Of a stretch of DNA of 40,512 nt, positions 7,533 through 17,055 are shown in pieces. The translations under genes were made by a program, and so were the position numbers. Source of the stretch: Nocardiopsis prasina DSM 43845. GTDB lineage: Bacteria; Actinomycetota; Actinomycetes; Streptosporangiales; Streptosporangiaceae. How positions within the stretch are numbered: position 1 is the stretch's first letter; each line of letters opens with the position of its first letter. The DNA lies in NCBI RefSeq assembly GCF_000341265.1, contig NZ_ANAE01000201.1:1-40512 (forward strand). The letters are read 5' to 3'. The notes beneath the pieces were generated by a model. That model was not told the DNA's origin. It saw only the letters and a program-made list of their open reading frames with translations, and made no database searches.

Positions 7533-8179
7533 CGGTGTTCCGGTAGCTGCGGTACGGGGTGGGATCCGGTCTCGACGGGTCGGGTCAGCACGCTCTGCAT
7601 GCCGTGCTCGCCCGCGTCGTGGCGGCGACCGTTGGGGGTGAACCCGGCCGAACGGTAGGTGCGCTCACCCATGTCGTTGCCGTCGTTGACGCACAGGACG
7701 ATCTGGGTGGCCGCGGGTGCGATCGCCGCCACCAGGAGGTCGAGCAGCGGGGCGGAGCAGGCGGCGCGGCCGATGCCCTTCCCCTGGTGTTCGAGGGCGA
7801 TGTAGAAGGCGCGCAGCTGCACGGCGGTCTCCGGGTCGTCGACCAGTTCGCGGAGCTGTCCGGCCCGGTCGACGACTCCGAAGCCGACACAGGCCTCCAG
7901 GACGGCGCTCCGGTCGGTCAGGGGCCCGTCGTTGAGGACGACCGCGAAGGGGTGGCGCGCGGGGTCGTCGTCGGCGCGGGGCAGGGTGTGCACCGCCTCG
8001 TCGATGAACCGGCGCTGGTCGGGGGCGACCCGCTGGCGGGGCAGGACCTCGCGCAGCAGGGCCACCTCGGGGGTGGTGCGGTCCAGGCGCACCAGGCGCA
8101 GCCCGGGGACGCGCACCGGTTCGGGCGCGCGTGACTCGGTGGTTCGGGGCTCGGCCTGCTCGGGGGTGTTCGCTGACAC
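7529..8179 (-). CDS. GNAT-family N-acetyltransferase (first of a tandem pair)
   Basis: A 216-residue GNAT protein with the acetyl-CoA loop EHQGKGIGRA and the C-terminal segment QIVLCVNDGNDMGERTYRSAGF. It is the first gene after the hairpin at 8208-8232. Start GTG 8179 has GGAGG about five bases upstream. It is coupled to its paralogue by ATGA overlap, and so to PNP. The pair shares length, motif order and unusual details (CSAPLLD after the acetyl-CoA loop), indicating tandem duplication followed by divergence. Substrate cannot be deduced; co-translation with PNP suggests a nucleoside- or aminosugar-related acceptor, which is only inference. Confidence 0.85.
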   Translation of the reverse strand: MSANTPEQAEPRTTESRAPEPVRVPGLRLVRLDRTTPEVALLREVLPRQRVAPDQRRFIDEAVHTLPRADDDPARHPFAVVLNDGPLTDRSAVLEACVGFGVVDRAGQLRELVDDPETAVQLRAFYIALEHQGKGIGRAACSAPLLDLLVAAIAPAATQIVLCVNDGNDMGERTYRSAGFTPNGRRHDAGEHGMQSVLTRPVETGSHPVPQLPEHR

Positions 8180-8207
8180 CGTTCCTCCACTCGGCTGTCG
8201 GGCCGTT

Positions 8208-8232
8208 CCCGCCCCCGGAAGGTGGGGGCGGG
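8208..8232 (-). terminator. hairpin terminator after the deoC operon
   Basis: CCCGCCCCC (8208-8216) pairs perfectly with GGGGGCGGG (8224-8232) around a 7-base loop. It lies 15 bp after the stop of the truncated aldehyde dehydrogenase and before the first GNAT gene, so it separates deoC-ald-ald from GNAT-GNAT-PNP-pmmB. No T-tract, as is common in actinomycetes. Confidence 0.65.
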
Positions 8233-8246
8233 CCGGACCGTCAGTC

Positions 8247-9171
8247 TTACACCCCGACCGGATGCCAGACCGTCTTGGTCTCCAGGAAAGGGGTCAACCG
8301 GGAGGTCCCGGGGTCGGCGCCGAGCCAGGCGTCCTCCCCGCCGTGGGCCTCCGGTCCGGGGCGCAGCACCCGGGTGAGGGTGGTCGCGGCGGCCCGCTCG
8401 AACTCCACCGCGTGCTCCCCGGCCCCCGTGAGGTCCAGGGCGTTGACGTCGGCGTGCGATGCCAGGTGCGGGCCGATCTCGCCCGCCTTCCCGGTGAGCA
8501 GGTTGACCACGCCTCCGGGCAGGTCCGAGGTGGCCAGCACCTCGGCCAGCTCGATCGCGGCCAGCGGCGCGGACTCGGAGGTGACCACCACGGCGGTGTT
8601 GCCGGTGGCGATCACCGGGGCGACCACCGAGGTCAGCCCGAGCAGCGGGGCGTGCTGGGGCGCGAACACCGCGACCACACCGGTGGGTTCGGGCGCGGAG
8701 TGGTTGTAGAAGGGCCCGGAGACGGGGTTGGCCCCGCCGAGCACCTGGGCGAACTTGTCGGTCCAGCCCGCGTAGTACACCCAGCGGTCCACGGCGGCGG
8801 ACACGGCGCGGTCGGCGTCGGCCCGGGTCACGCCGCCCGCCTCCACGAGGCGCGCGGCGAACTGTTCGCGGCGCCCCTCCATGACCTCGGCGACCCGGTA
8901 GAGGATCTGGCCCCGGTTGTACGCGGTGCGCCCGGACCAGCCGCCGAAGGCCTTGCGGGCCGCGACGACGGCGTCCCGGCCGTCCTTGCGGGAGGCCAGG
9001 GAGGCGTTGGCCAGGTGGGTGCCGTCGGCTGAGGTCACGGGGTAACTCCTGCCGGACTCCGAGCGGGGGAAGGCCCCGCCCAGGTAGAGCTTGTAGGTCT
9101 TGCGGACCGCGAGCCGGGCCGGGACGGGGGTCTGGGACCCGCCGCCGGTGCTCTTCTTCTTGCCGCGACGC

Positions 9172-9179
<8 letters not shown>
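8247..9179 (-). CDS. truncated aldehyde-dehydrogenase-like protein, no catalytic Cys
   Basis: This 310-residue protein resembles the N-terminal NAD-binding half of aldehyde dehydrogenases (TYKLYLGGAFPRSESGRSY; VYYAGWTDKFAQVLGG; PTGVVAVFAPQHAPLLG; ATGNTAVVVTSESAPLAAIELAEVL). The PWNFP-type motif that holds the catalytic Asn is replaced by APQHAP, the ELGG glutamate motif is absent, and no cysteine occurs anywhere. It ends about 170 residues short of a full enzyme, with a tail that rejoins a family-like ending (FLETKTVWHPVGV). Start TTG 9179 has GGAGG six bases upstream and overlaps the full-length dehydrogenase by 8 bp. It is probably a non-catalytic partner or regulatory subunit of that enzyme. 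Confidence 0.85.
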
Positions 9180-10602
<1,423 letters not shown>

Positions 10603-10605
10603 GGC

Positions 10606-11553
10606 TCAGTCCTGCGTGTAGTAGTCGGGGCCCGGGTAGGTGCCGGTGGACAGCCTGGTGCGCTGCATGAGCAGGTCGTTCAGGAGGCTGGAGGCGCCGA
10701 TCCGGAACAGGTCGGGGGTCAGCCACGCGGGTCCCGCGGTCTCGTTGACCAGGACCAGGTTGCGGAGCGCGTCCTTGGTGTTGCGGATGCCGCCCGCGGG
10801 CTTGACGCCGACGCGTCGTCCGGTGGCGGCGTGGTGGTCGCGCACGGCCTCCAGCATGACCAGCGTGACCGGGAGGGTCGCGGCGGGCGACACCTTGCCG
10901 GTGGAGGTCTTGACGAAGTCCCCGCCCGCGCTCATGGCCAGGTGGGAGGCGCGGCGGACGTTGTCGTAGGTGACCAGCTCGCCGGTCTCCAGGATGACCT
11001 TCAGGTGGGCGTCGCCGCAGGCCTCCTTGACCGCGACGATCTCCTCGTGCACCTTCAGGTAGTCGCCGGAGAGGAAGGCCCCGCGGTCGATGACCATGTC
11101 GATCTCGCTGGCGCCGTCGGCGACCGCTCGCCGGGTGTCGGCCAGCTTGACGTCCAGGGGGGCGCGTCCGGCGGGGAAGGCGGTGGCGACCGAGGCCACA
11201 CCGATCCCGGTGCCGCGCAGCGCCTCCACCGCGACGGCGACCATGTCCGGGTAGACGCAGACGGCGCCCCCGTGGGGCACGGTGCGATCGGTCGGGTCGG
11301 GCAGGGCCGCCTTGGCGCACAGGGCCCGGACCTTGCCGGGCGTGTCGGCGCCCTCCAGGGTGGTCAGGTCCACCATGGAGACGGCCAGGTCGATGGCGTG
11401 GGCCTTGGCGGTGGTCTTGATGGACCGGGTGGACAGGTCCTGGGCGCGGGCTCGGGCGCCGACCTCGTCGACCCCCGGGAAGCCGTGCAGATAGGCCCGG
11501 AGCGCGCGGTTGGTCGTCGCCTCGGGCACGGATGCGGTGTGGGGCACGGGCAC
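10606..11553 (-). CDS. deoC: deoxyribose-phosphate aldolase
   Basis: DeoC cleaves 2-deoxyribose-5-phosphate to acetaldehyde and glyceraldehyde-3-phosphate. The 315-residue protein shows the class I aldolase signatures: EIDMVIDRGAFLSGD, LKVILETGEL, the Schiff-base segment DFVKTSTGK and the second lysine motif GVKPAGGIR. It is longer than E. coli DeoC because of N-terminal and C-terminal extensions usual in actinobacteria. GTG 11553 is the annotated start; a second in-frame GTG at 11547 is possible and neither has a strong ribosome site. First gene of the deoC-ald-ald operon, it is preceded by the structured region 11669-11818. Confidence 0.94.
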   Translation of the reverse strand: MPVPHTASVPEATTNRALRAYLHGFPGVDEVGARARAQDLSTRSIKTTAKAHAIDLAVSMVDLTTLEGADTPGKVRALCAKAALPDPTDRTVPHGGAVCVYPDMVAVAVEALRGTGIGVASVATAFPAGRAPLDVKLADTRRAVADGASEIDMVIDRGAFLSGDYLKVHEEIVAVKEACGDAHLKVILETGELVTYDNVRRASHLAMSAGGDFVKTSTGKVSPAATLPVTLVMLEAVRDHHAATGRRVGVKPAGGIRNTKDALRNLVLVNETAGPAWLTPDLFRIGASSLLNDLLMQRTRLSTGTYPGPDYYTQD

Positions 11554-11668
11554 CTACAGCTCGTCAGGTCAAGTGGGCTCACTCGACGCGGGGTGTCCCC
11601 CGCCGTCAGGCAGTCACCATAACCCCGGGCCGCTCCGCCGTCAGTCCCCGGCGGGTGCGCGCCCCCAA

Positions 11669-11723
11669 GGTTGGAGAAGGCTCCAAGGGTGGAGGGCCCC
11701 TGAGGTCGTCCTTTTCTCCAACC
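11669..11723. promoter_or_regulatory. mutually exclusive hairpins upstream of deoC
   Basis: Three pairings compete for the same bases: TTGGAG/CTCCAA (11671-11676 with 11681-11686), CTCCA/TGGAG (11681-11685 with 11690-11694), and the long-range GGTTGGAGAA/TTCTCCAACC (11669-11678 with 11714-11723). The repeated TTGGAG/CTCCAA element could be a tandem operator for a deoxynucleoside-responsive repressor or an RNA switch in the deoC leader. Both are inference. Confidence 0.45.
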
Positions 11724-11774
11724 GTGGGTGCGAAAAGCCCGAAAAACGACGTTTTGGCCGCGCGTGATGGCATG

Positions 11775-11818
11775 CCCGCTCGGCTTGCGGTCTAGACCGG
11801 AGCACTCCACCGAGCGGG
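11775..11818. promoter_or_regulatory. 12-bp palindrome nested in a 9-bp inverted repeat
   Basis: CCCGCTCGG (11775-11783) pairs with CCGAGCGGG (11810-11818). Inside the loop, CGGTCTAGACCG (11788-11799) is a perfect palindrome. It lies 56 bp before the gene at 11874 and about 220 bp before deoC. A dimeric-repressor operator is the simplest reading. Confidence 0.45.
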
Positions 11819-11873
11819 GACACCGGGCCCTTCCCCGGCCGTCTCCGCCGGTGCGCGCGACTACCCTGGAGAC

Positions 11874-12563
11874 ATGGCGGAGTTCCGGATCAGCAGTGAC
11901 GACAGGCAGGTCGACCTGCGCAGAATGGCCACCGCGTTGGCCGAGTCGCAGGGGTGGGCACGCGAGGACGTGAGCATCTGGGACAACCGCCGGGGCGAGG
12001 TGATCGTGACCATCGACGACTCCCTGTTGCGCAGACCGGAGGCCGACCCCCTGCACCGGCCCCGGCACACCCCGCACGCGGTGCACGACGCCTGCGAGCT
12101 GCTGCGCCGGGAGGACACCTCCCTGCGCGGGGTGGACTTCGCCGCCCTCAGGAACGAGAGCGCCCGGTTCTTCTCCGCCGGCTGGACCCTGGCCGACCTC
12201 CAGCACGCACTGGCCCACCGCCCGGACGGTGTGGACTGGGAGAGCGGCCCGGACTACCGGGGCGCCGCCTGGTTCGCGCACCGGTTGTCGGCGTGGAAGA
12301 CCCCGGACGGGGACATCCGGCCCTCCCAGTCGCAGGAGTCGGCGCAGCTGCGAGTGATCAGCCGGGCCGGACTGCCGATGGACATCGGCCTGCCCGAGGA
12401 CACCGAGCTGTCGGCGCGGCCCGTGGCCAGCCCGGCGGTGGCGCGCTCGGCGGCGGACGACGCCCGCCGCCTGATCCGGCAGAACACGCGCACCACCACG
12501 GACACCCTGGCGCACCAGGACCGCACCTCCGCGCACATCACCCGGCCGGAGGACCAGCGCTGA
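11874..12563 (+). CDS. unrecognised 229-residue protein
   Basis: I do not recognise this protein with confidence. It is hydrophilic, has no signal peptide or membrane segment, and is rich in Arg, Asp and Glu. Visible features are an N-terminal alpha/beta-looking part (MAEFRISSDDRQVDLRRMA, then IWDNRRGEVIVTIDDS), a middle segment GWTLADLQHALAHRPDG followed by aromatic residues (WESGPDYRGAAWFAHRLSAW), and a Thr/Arg-rich tail. The middle segment resembles a piece I associate with actinobacterial replication or HTH proteins of mobile elements, but not firmly. TACCCT six bases before the ATG fits a leaderless -10 element; GGAG is too close to act as a normal ribosome site. Codon use is typical of the window, so it is a real gene. 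Confidence 0.8.
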   Translation: MAEFRISSDDRQVDLRRMATALAESQGWAREDVSIWDNRRGEVIVTIDDSLLRRPEADPLHRPRHTPHAVHDACELLRREDTSLRGVDFAALRNESARFFSAGWTLADLQHALAHRPDGVDWESGPDYRGAAWFAHRLSAWKTPDGDIRPSQSQESAQLRVISRAGLPMDIGLPEDTELSARPVASPAVARSAADDARRLIRQNTRTTTDTLAHQDRTSAHITRPEDQR

Positions 12564-12567
12564 TCCG

Positions 12568-12588
12568 GGACCGCGCCCGCGGCGGTCC
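12568..12588. terminator. bidirectional hairpin between convergent genes
   Basis: GGACCGC (12568-12574) pairs with GCGGTCC (12582-12588) around a 7-base loop, in the 39-bp gap between the convergent genes ending at 12563 and 12603. Confidence 0.5.
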
Positions 12589-12602
12589 GCGGGTCGGCCC
12601 CG

Positions 12603-13901
12603 TCAGTCCGCCCGCGGTGCCGCTCCAGGGCCGGGGCCCTGGCCGCCGAGCCCTCCGCCGTCGGACCGGCCGCCCTCCACGAAGCTGACGGCGGCGTCCG
12701 CGAAGGAGCCCAGGCCGGTCTCCAGCGGTCCCCGGCCCACGCCCCATCGCCACAGGCTCGCGAAGACCAGCGCCCCGAGGATGAACAGCTCCAGGTACCA
12801 GGGGCCGCTCGCGGAGCCGTCCGGGTGCAGGGCCACGATCACCGCGAGGACCAGGATGTGCCCCGAGTAGACGGTCAGGGGCATCCGGCCCACGGACGTC
12901 AGCGGGTACAGCAGGCGCGGCAGGCGCTCGGCGAGCAGCATGCACACGACCAGCACGACCAGGGCCTGCCCCACCGCTTCGAGGATCTCGAAGGTCGTGC
13001 CCGTGTGCGGGGTGTTCACCGCCAGCCACCACCATGAGTCGGTGGGCACCTGGCCGCTGATGCTGTGGGCGTGGTCCGTCGTGGCGTAGCGCAGGTCCTC
13101 GGCGTACTGCGGATCGAGGGAGCTCAGCGGGCGGCCGTCGAGGAAGGGGTTCTCCGCCTCGGTCAGCCGGTCCAGGCCGCCCAGCGGGTACAGGAGGACC
13201 CAGGAGCCCAGGTAGCCCGAGGCCGCCATGACCGCGCCGCCGACCGCCATCCGGACCCGCACCACGGCGGAGGTCAGGTCCGTGCGGCCCACCGCCATGC
13301 CCGCGATCACGAACGCCATGAAGGTGATCGCCGGGTAGTAGCCGGTGAGGAGGAACTCGGTGAACGAGCTGACCGCGCTGGTGCGGATCCCTCCCGGGAA
13401 GTACTCCGCGCGCAGCAGGAAGGACACCACCGGGCCGAACAGCGCCAGGGCGGCGGCCGACACCCACAACAGGGCCGCCCGCGCCCGCAGCAGCGGCAGG
13501 GCCAGCACGAAGAACCCGGCGTAGTAGGTGAGGATGATCGCCACCGGCACGGCGAACGCGTCCAGGACGAACCCCAGCAGTCCGATCAGCAGGGCGCGGG
13601 CCAGGATGCGCACGACCGCCCGGCGCAGCGGATCGCCCCCGACGGGACGGGTGCGTCCGGTCATCAGGGCCAGGGAGACCCCGGCGAGGAAGGCGAAGAG
13701 GGCCGAGGAGTTGCCGCGCACGAGGCTGTGCAACTCCCACCCCTGTTCCTCCGGCAGCAGGCCGAAGGAGACGACCCCGAGGTGGACGGCGAACATCCCG
13801 AAGACCGCGAGCGCCCGCGCGGCGTCGATGCCGTCGATGCGGCGCCGGTCCGGGGAGGGCGTGCTGGCGGACGGGGAGCGGTCGGATCGGTTCTGTGGCA
13901 C
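12603..13901 (-). CDS. DUF418/DUF1624-type multispanning membrane protein
   Basis: This 432-residue integral membrane protein has about ten hydrophobic segments. The N-terminal motif RRIDGIDAARALAVFGMFAVHLG and the FLAGVSLALM segment are typical of heparan-alpha-glucosaminide N-acetyltransferase-like (DUF1624) domains, and the C-terminal VGRMPLTVYSGHILVL fits DUF418. Such proteins are presumed membrane acyltransferases, but the substrate is unknown. The first 20 residues are Ser/Pro/Arg-rich and cytoplasmic. Start GTG 13901 lacks a ribosome site but has TAGCCT exactly six bases upstream, a leaderless-promoter arrangement seen at other genes here. The terminal 35 residues are Gly/Asp-rich. Confidence 0.85.
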   Translation of the reverse strand: MPQNRSDRSPSASTPSPDRRRIDGIDAARALAVFGMFAVHLGVVSFGLLPEEQGWELHSLVRGNSSALFAFLAGVSLALMTGRTRPVGGDPLRRAVVRILARALLIGLLGFVLDAFAVPVAIILTYYAGFFVLALPLLRARAALLWVSAAALALFGPVVSFLLRAEYFPGGIRTSAVSSFTEFLLTGYYPAITFMAFVIAGMAVGRTDLTSAVVRVRMAVGGAVMAASGYLGSWVLLYPLGGLDRLTEAENPFLDGRPLSSLDPQYAEDLRYATTDHAHSISGQVPTDSWWWLAVNTPHTGTTFEILEAVGQALVVLVVCMLLAERLPRLLYPLTSVGRMPLTVYSGHILVLAVIVALHPDGSASGPWYLELFILGALVFASLWRWGVGRGPLETGLGSFADAAVSFVEGGRSDGGGLGGQGPGPGAAPRAD

Positions 13902-13965
13902 GTTGTCAGGCTACGCCCGGCTCTGTCCGGCGGCGAGCAAAGGCCGCTCCCGGCCACGGGCCCCT

Positions 13966-14004
13966 GACCGGGCCCGGAGAGGGGGTGTTCCTCCGGGCCC
14001 GGTC
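13966..14004 (-). terminator. 14-bp hairpin after acetoacetyl-CoA synthetase
   Basis: GACCGGGCCCGGAG (13966-13979) pairs perfectly with CTCCGGGCCCGGTC (13991-14004) around an 11-base loop. It begins 29 bp after the stop of the synthetase gene (minus). Confidence 0.75.
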
Positions 14005-14032
14005 CGAGCGGCGCCGGGCGCCGCCCTCGGGC

Positions 14033-16081
14033 TCAGTCGTCGACCAGCTCGCTGAAGTGGTCCAGCGCCTCCGGGTTGGACAGCGAGTCCCGGCTGGCCA
14101 CCTTCCTGGGGTCCTCCCCCATGAGGATGCGCTTGACCGGAACCTCCAGCACCTTGCCGGACAGTGTGCGCGGCACCGACGCGATCACGCGGACCCGGTC
14201 GGGCACGTGCCGGGGCGAGCAGTCCGTCCGGATCCGGCGGGCGATCTCCTTGGGCAGGCCGCCCTCCAGGTCGGCCCCCTCGCGCAGCACCGTGAACAGC
14301 TCGATGCGGGAGGACCCGTCCTGTTGGGGCACGTCCACGACCAGGGCGTCCACCACGTCGTCCAGGGCCAGGACCGCGCGGTAGATCTCGCTGGTGCCCA
14401 TGCGGACGCCGCCCCGGTTGATGGTGGAGTCCGAGCGGCCGTAGATGATCGCGGTGCCCCGGTCGGTGATCTCGATCCAGTCACCGTGCCGCCAGATGCC
14501 CGGGTAGACGGAGAAGTAGCTGTCCCTGAGCCTCTCGCCGTCGGTGTCGCCCCAGAGGAACACCGGCATGGACGGGGCGGGTTCGGTGACCACGAGTTCC
14601 CCGACCTCGCCGACCAGTTCGTTGCCGTCCGGGTCCCAGGAGGCCACGGCCATGCCCAGCCCGCGCGACTGGATCTCGCCCTCGTACACGGGCAGGGTGG
14701 GGGTCCCGCCCACCAGACAGCTACAGATGTCCGTGCCGCCGCTGGTGGAGAAGAGCCACAGGTCGTCGCCGAACTCCTCGTAGACCCAGGTGAACGCCTC
14801 GGGGCTGAGCGGGGAGCCGGTGGATCCGATCGCCTTGAGCGCGGACAGGTCGCGGCCCCGCGTGGGGTGCACGCCCTCCTTCATGCAGGAGGACAGGTAC
14901 CCCGCGCTGGTACCGAAGACCGTCACCCCCGCTTCGGCGGCCAGGTCCCACAGGGAGCCCAGGTCGGGCGAGGCGGGGCCCGCGGCCTGCGCCCCGGCGT
15001 CGTCCGCGGACGGTGACGGGTGGGCGGGGCTGCCGTCGTACAGCACGATGGAGGCCCTGGTCAGGAGCACGCTGACCAGGAAGTTCCACATCATCCAGCC
15101 GGTCGTGGTGAACCAGAGGACCCGGTCGTGCGACTGGGCGTCCAGGTGCAGGTTCAGGTTCTTGAGCTGTTCAAGGAGGATGCCGCCGTGCCCCTGGACG
15201 ATCGCCTTGGGCAGACCGGTGGTCCCCGAGGAGTACAGGACCCACAGGGGGTGGTCGAACGGGACCGGGGTGAAGGTGAGTTCGGCGCCCGCCCCGCTCT
15301 CGGTGAGACGGTCCCACGGCAGCGTGCCGTCGAGGGCGGCCCCGGGGCTCAGGTAGTCGAGGAGGACGGTGTGCTCGACGGTGGGGAGCGCGGCGCGCAG
15401 CTCCTCCACGACCGGGCGCCGGTCGAAGTCCTTGCCCGCGTACCGGTAGCCGTCGACGGCGAGCAGGACCTTGGGTTCGATCTGGGCGAAGCGGTCGATC
15501 ACGCTGCGCACGCCGAAGTCGGGCGAGCAGGAGGACCAGATCGCGCCGAGGGAGGCGACAGCGTAGAACGCGGCGGCGGTCTCGGGCAGGTTGGGCAGGT
15601 AGGCGGCCACCCGGTCGCCCTTCCCCACCCCGAGCTCACGGAGCCCGGCGGCGATCGCGGCGGTGCGCTCGCGCAGGTCGCCCCAGGTCCAGGAGTCGAG
15701 CGCGCGGAGTTCGGTGGCGTGGCGGATGGCGACCTCACCGGGGTCGCGTCCCTCGAAGACGTGCTCGGCGTAGTTGAGCGTGGCGCCGGGGAACCAGCGG
15801 GCGCCGGGCATGCTCCGGTCGGCCAGGACCCGCTCGTACGGAGTGGCGGAGCGGACGCCGAAGTACTCCCAGACGGACGCCCAGAACCCGTCGACGTCGG
15901 TGACCGACCAGCGCCACAAGGCGTCGTAGTCGAAGTCCGGGGCGGCGGTGGAGTCGCCCTCGCCGAAGGCCCTGACGCCCTGTTCACGCTCGGCCCACCG
16001 GGCGAACGCGACGATGTTGGAGGACTCGATCCGGTCCTCACCGGGCTCCCAGAGCACACGGGGCACGCTGCTCTCCGTCAT
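14033..16081 (-). CDS. acsA: acetoacetyl-CoA synthetase
   Basis: This 682-residue AMP-forming acyl-CoA synthetase most resembles acetoacetate-CoA ligase, which activates acetoacetate with ATP and CoA. Motifs include the P-loop-like YSSGTTGLPKAI, WFTTTGWMMWNF, the acyl-site region STGSPLSPEAFTWVYEEFG, STSGGTDI, the DSTINRGGVRMG adenylation hinge, and the C-terminal lysine segment SGKVLEVPVKRIL. The WEPGEDRIESSNIVAFARW N-terminus is characteristic of the acetoacetyl-CoA subgroup, as is the length. I prefer ATG 16081 (GGGAAGG six bases upstream) over an in-frame TTG at 16096. Leucine degradation ends in acetoacetate, so this enzyme may finish the pathway encoded at 24117-28991. Confidence 0.93.
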   Translation of the reverse strand: MTESSVPRVLWEPGEDRIESSNIVAFARWAEREQGVRAFGEGDSTAAPDFDYDALWRWSVTDVDGFWASVWEYFGVRSATPYERVLADRSMPGARWFPGATLNYAEHVFEGRDPGEVAIRHATELRALDSWTWGDLRERTAAIAAGLRELGVGKGDRVAAYLPNLPETAAAFYAVASLGAIWSSCSPDFGVRSVIDRFAQIEPKVLLAVDGYRYAGKDFDRRPVVEELRAALPTVEHTVLLDYLSPGAALDGTLPWDRLTESGAGAELTFTPVPFDHPLWVLYSSGTTGLPKAIVQGHGGILLEQLKNLNLHLDAQSHDRVLWFTTTGWMMWNFLVSVLLTRASIVLYDGSPAHPSPSADDAGAQAAGPASPDLGSLWDLAAEAGVTVFGTSAGYLSSCMKEGVHPTRGRDLSALKAIGSTGSPLSPEAFTWVYEEFGDDLWLFSTSGGTDICSCLVGGTPTLPVYEGEIQSRGLGMAVASWDPDGNELVGEVGELVVTEPAPSMPVFLWGDTDGERLRDSYFSVYPGIWRHGDWIEITDRGTAIIYGRSDSTINRGGVRMGTSEIYRAVLALDDVVDALVVDVPQQDGSSRIELFTVLREGADLEGGLPKEIARRIRTDCSPRHVPDRVRVIASVPRTLSGKVLEVPVKRILMGEDPRKVASRDSLSNPEALDHFSELVDD

Positions 16082-16223
16082 TGCAGGCCTTCCCAATCGC
16101 GTCGCTGTGTGTTGCTGTGAGACACATCTAACAGCACACCATCATCGGCGCCACGGGCCGGTCCGGCCTAACGACTGCGCGGGGCGGGCACGAAGTACGC
16201 AGGTCACCGCTGGGGAGCACGAG

Positions 16224-16270
16224 CGTGGCCCGCCCACCCCCGAAGCGTGTCATTGGGTGGGCGGGCCACG
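16224..16270. terminator. 16-bp perfect hairpin after the HAD gene
   Basis: CGTGGCCCGCCCACCC (16224-16239) pairs perfectly with GGGTGGGCGGGCCACG (16255-16270) around a 15-base loop. It starts 23 bp after the HAD stop on the minus strand and lies upstream of the synthetase start, insulating the two genes. Confidence 0.8.
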
Positions 16271-16293
16271 TTGACCGCGTCGGGGGACGGGGT

Positions 16294-16971
16294 TCAGCCG
16301 AGTCGGCGTACGGCGGCGACGGCGTCCGTCGGGGTGTCGACGACGAGGGCGCCCGTGGCCTCCAGGCGCTCGCGGGCCATCAGCCCGCTGGCGACCAGGA
16401 CGGTCTGGGCCCCGGCCTCACGGGCCGCGCGGGCGTCGTCGTCGATGTCGCCGATGAGGACGACGCGCGCGGGGTCCAGGCCCTGCTGCTCCAGGTGGTG
16501 GACGAGGTGTTCGGCCTTGGAGTCGTGCTCGGTGTCGAACTTGCGTCCGTCGACCCGCGTGAAGTGGTCGTTCAGCCCGCGTTCGGTGATGAGCGGCACC
16601 AGGTGGTCGTGGGTGGCCATGGACAGCAGGGACTGGGTCCGGCCGCTCCCGGCCCACTGGAGCAGGACGTCAGGGACGCCCGCGGCCAGCTCACAGGTGT
16701 GCAGGTACTCCAGGTAGCTGTTGTCGTAGAGCTTCTCGATGCGCTCCCACTCCTCCGCGGAGAGGCTCCGGCCGAGGAGCTCCTCGTAGCAGGGGATGAG
16801 GGGGCGGCGGAAGACGGTGCGCCAGTGGTCCATCTCGACCGGCTCACGGCCGAACTGGGCGCACACCGCGTTGACGGCCGCCAGGTTGGCGTGGTTGTCG
16901 TCCAGGAGGGTGCCGTTCCAGTCCCAGACGATGTGGTGGGTGTTCGGATTCGCGGAAGTCATCTCAGCCAT
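16294..16971 (-). CDS. HAD-superfamily hydrolase
   Basis: This 225-residue HAD phosphatase-like protein has motif I as DWNGTLLDD (first Asp the nucleophile; Asn replaces the usual Gly-adjacent residue seen in DxDGT), a helical cap around residues 25-90, motif II near LLSMATHD, a lysine in the DSKAEHLVHHL region, and motif IV VLIGDIDDDARAAREAG. It belongs to the phosphoglycolate-phosphatase-like Cof/Gph type group. Substrate is unknown. Start ATG 16971 has TACAGT seven bases upstream, compatible with leaderless expression; ATG 16962 and GTG 16980 are alternatives. It is monocistronic, between an 85-bp gap and a strong terminator. Confidence 0.88.
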   Translation of the reverse strand: MAEMTSANPNTHHIVWDWNGTLLDDNHANLAAVNAVCAQFGREPVEMDHWRTVFRRPLIPCYEELLGRSLSAEEWERIEKLYDNSYLEYLHTCELAAGVPDVLLQWAGSGRTQSLLSMATHDHLVPLITERGLNDHFTRVDGRKFDTEHDSKAEHLVHHLEQQGLDPARVVLIGDIDDDARAAREAGAQTVLVASGLMARERLEATGALVVDTPTDAVAAVRRLG

Positions 16972-17055
16972 TGGGAGCACTGTACGACCCCCCGACCCGT
17001 CACCGATATGCGTTTTCCGCCACCCCGGCCGCGTCGGCGCTGGCCGGAGCGGGAG

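Larger units (their letters stand above)
11554..11873. other. 320-bp divergent intergenic region with nested palindromes
   Basis: No coding frame is convincing here. The region separates deoC (minus) from the unrecognised gene at 11874 (plus) and is full of inverted repeats, described in the two regulatory entries at 11669-11723 and 11775-11818. An A/T-richer patch (about 11731-11757) lies between them. Confidence 0.6.
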
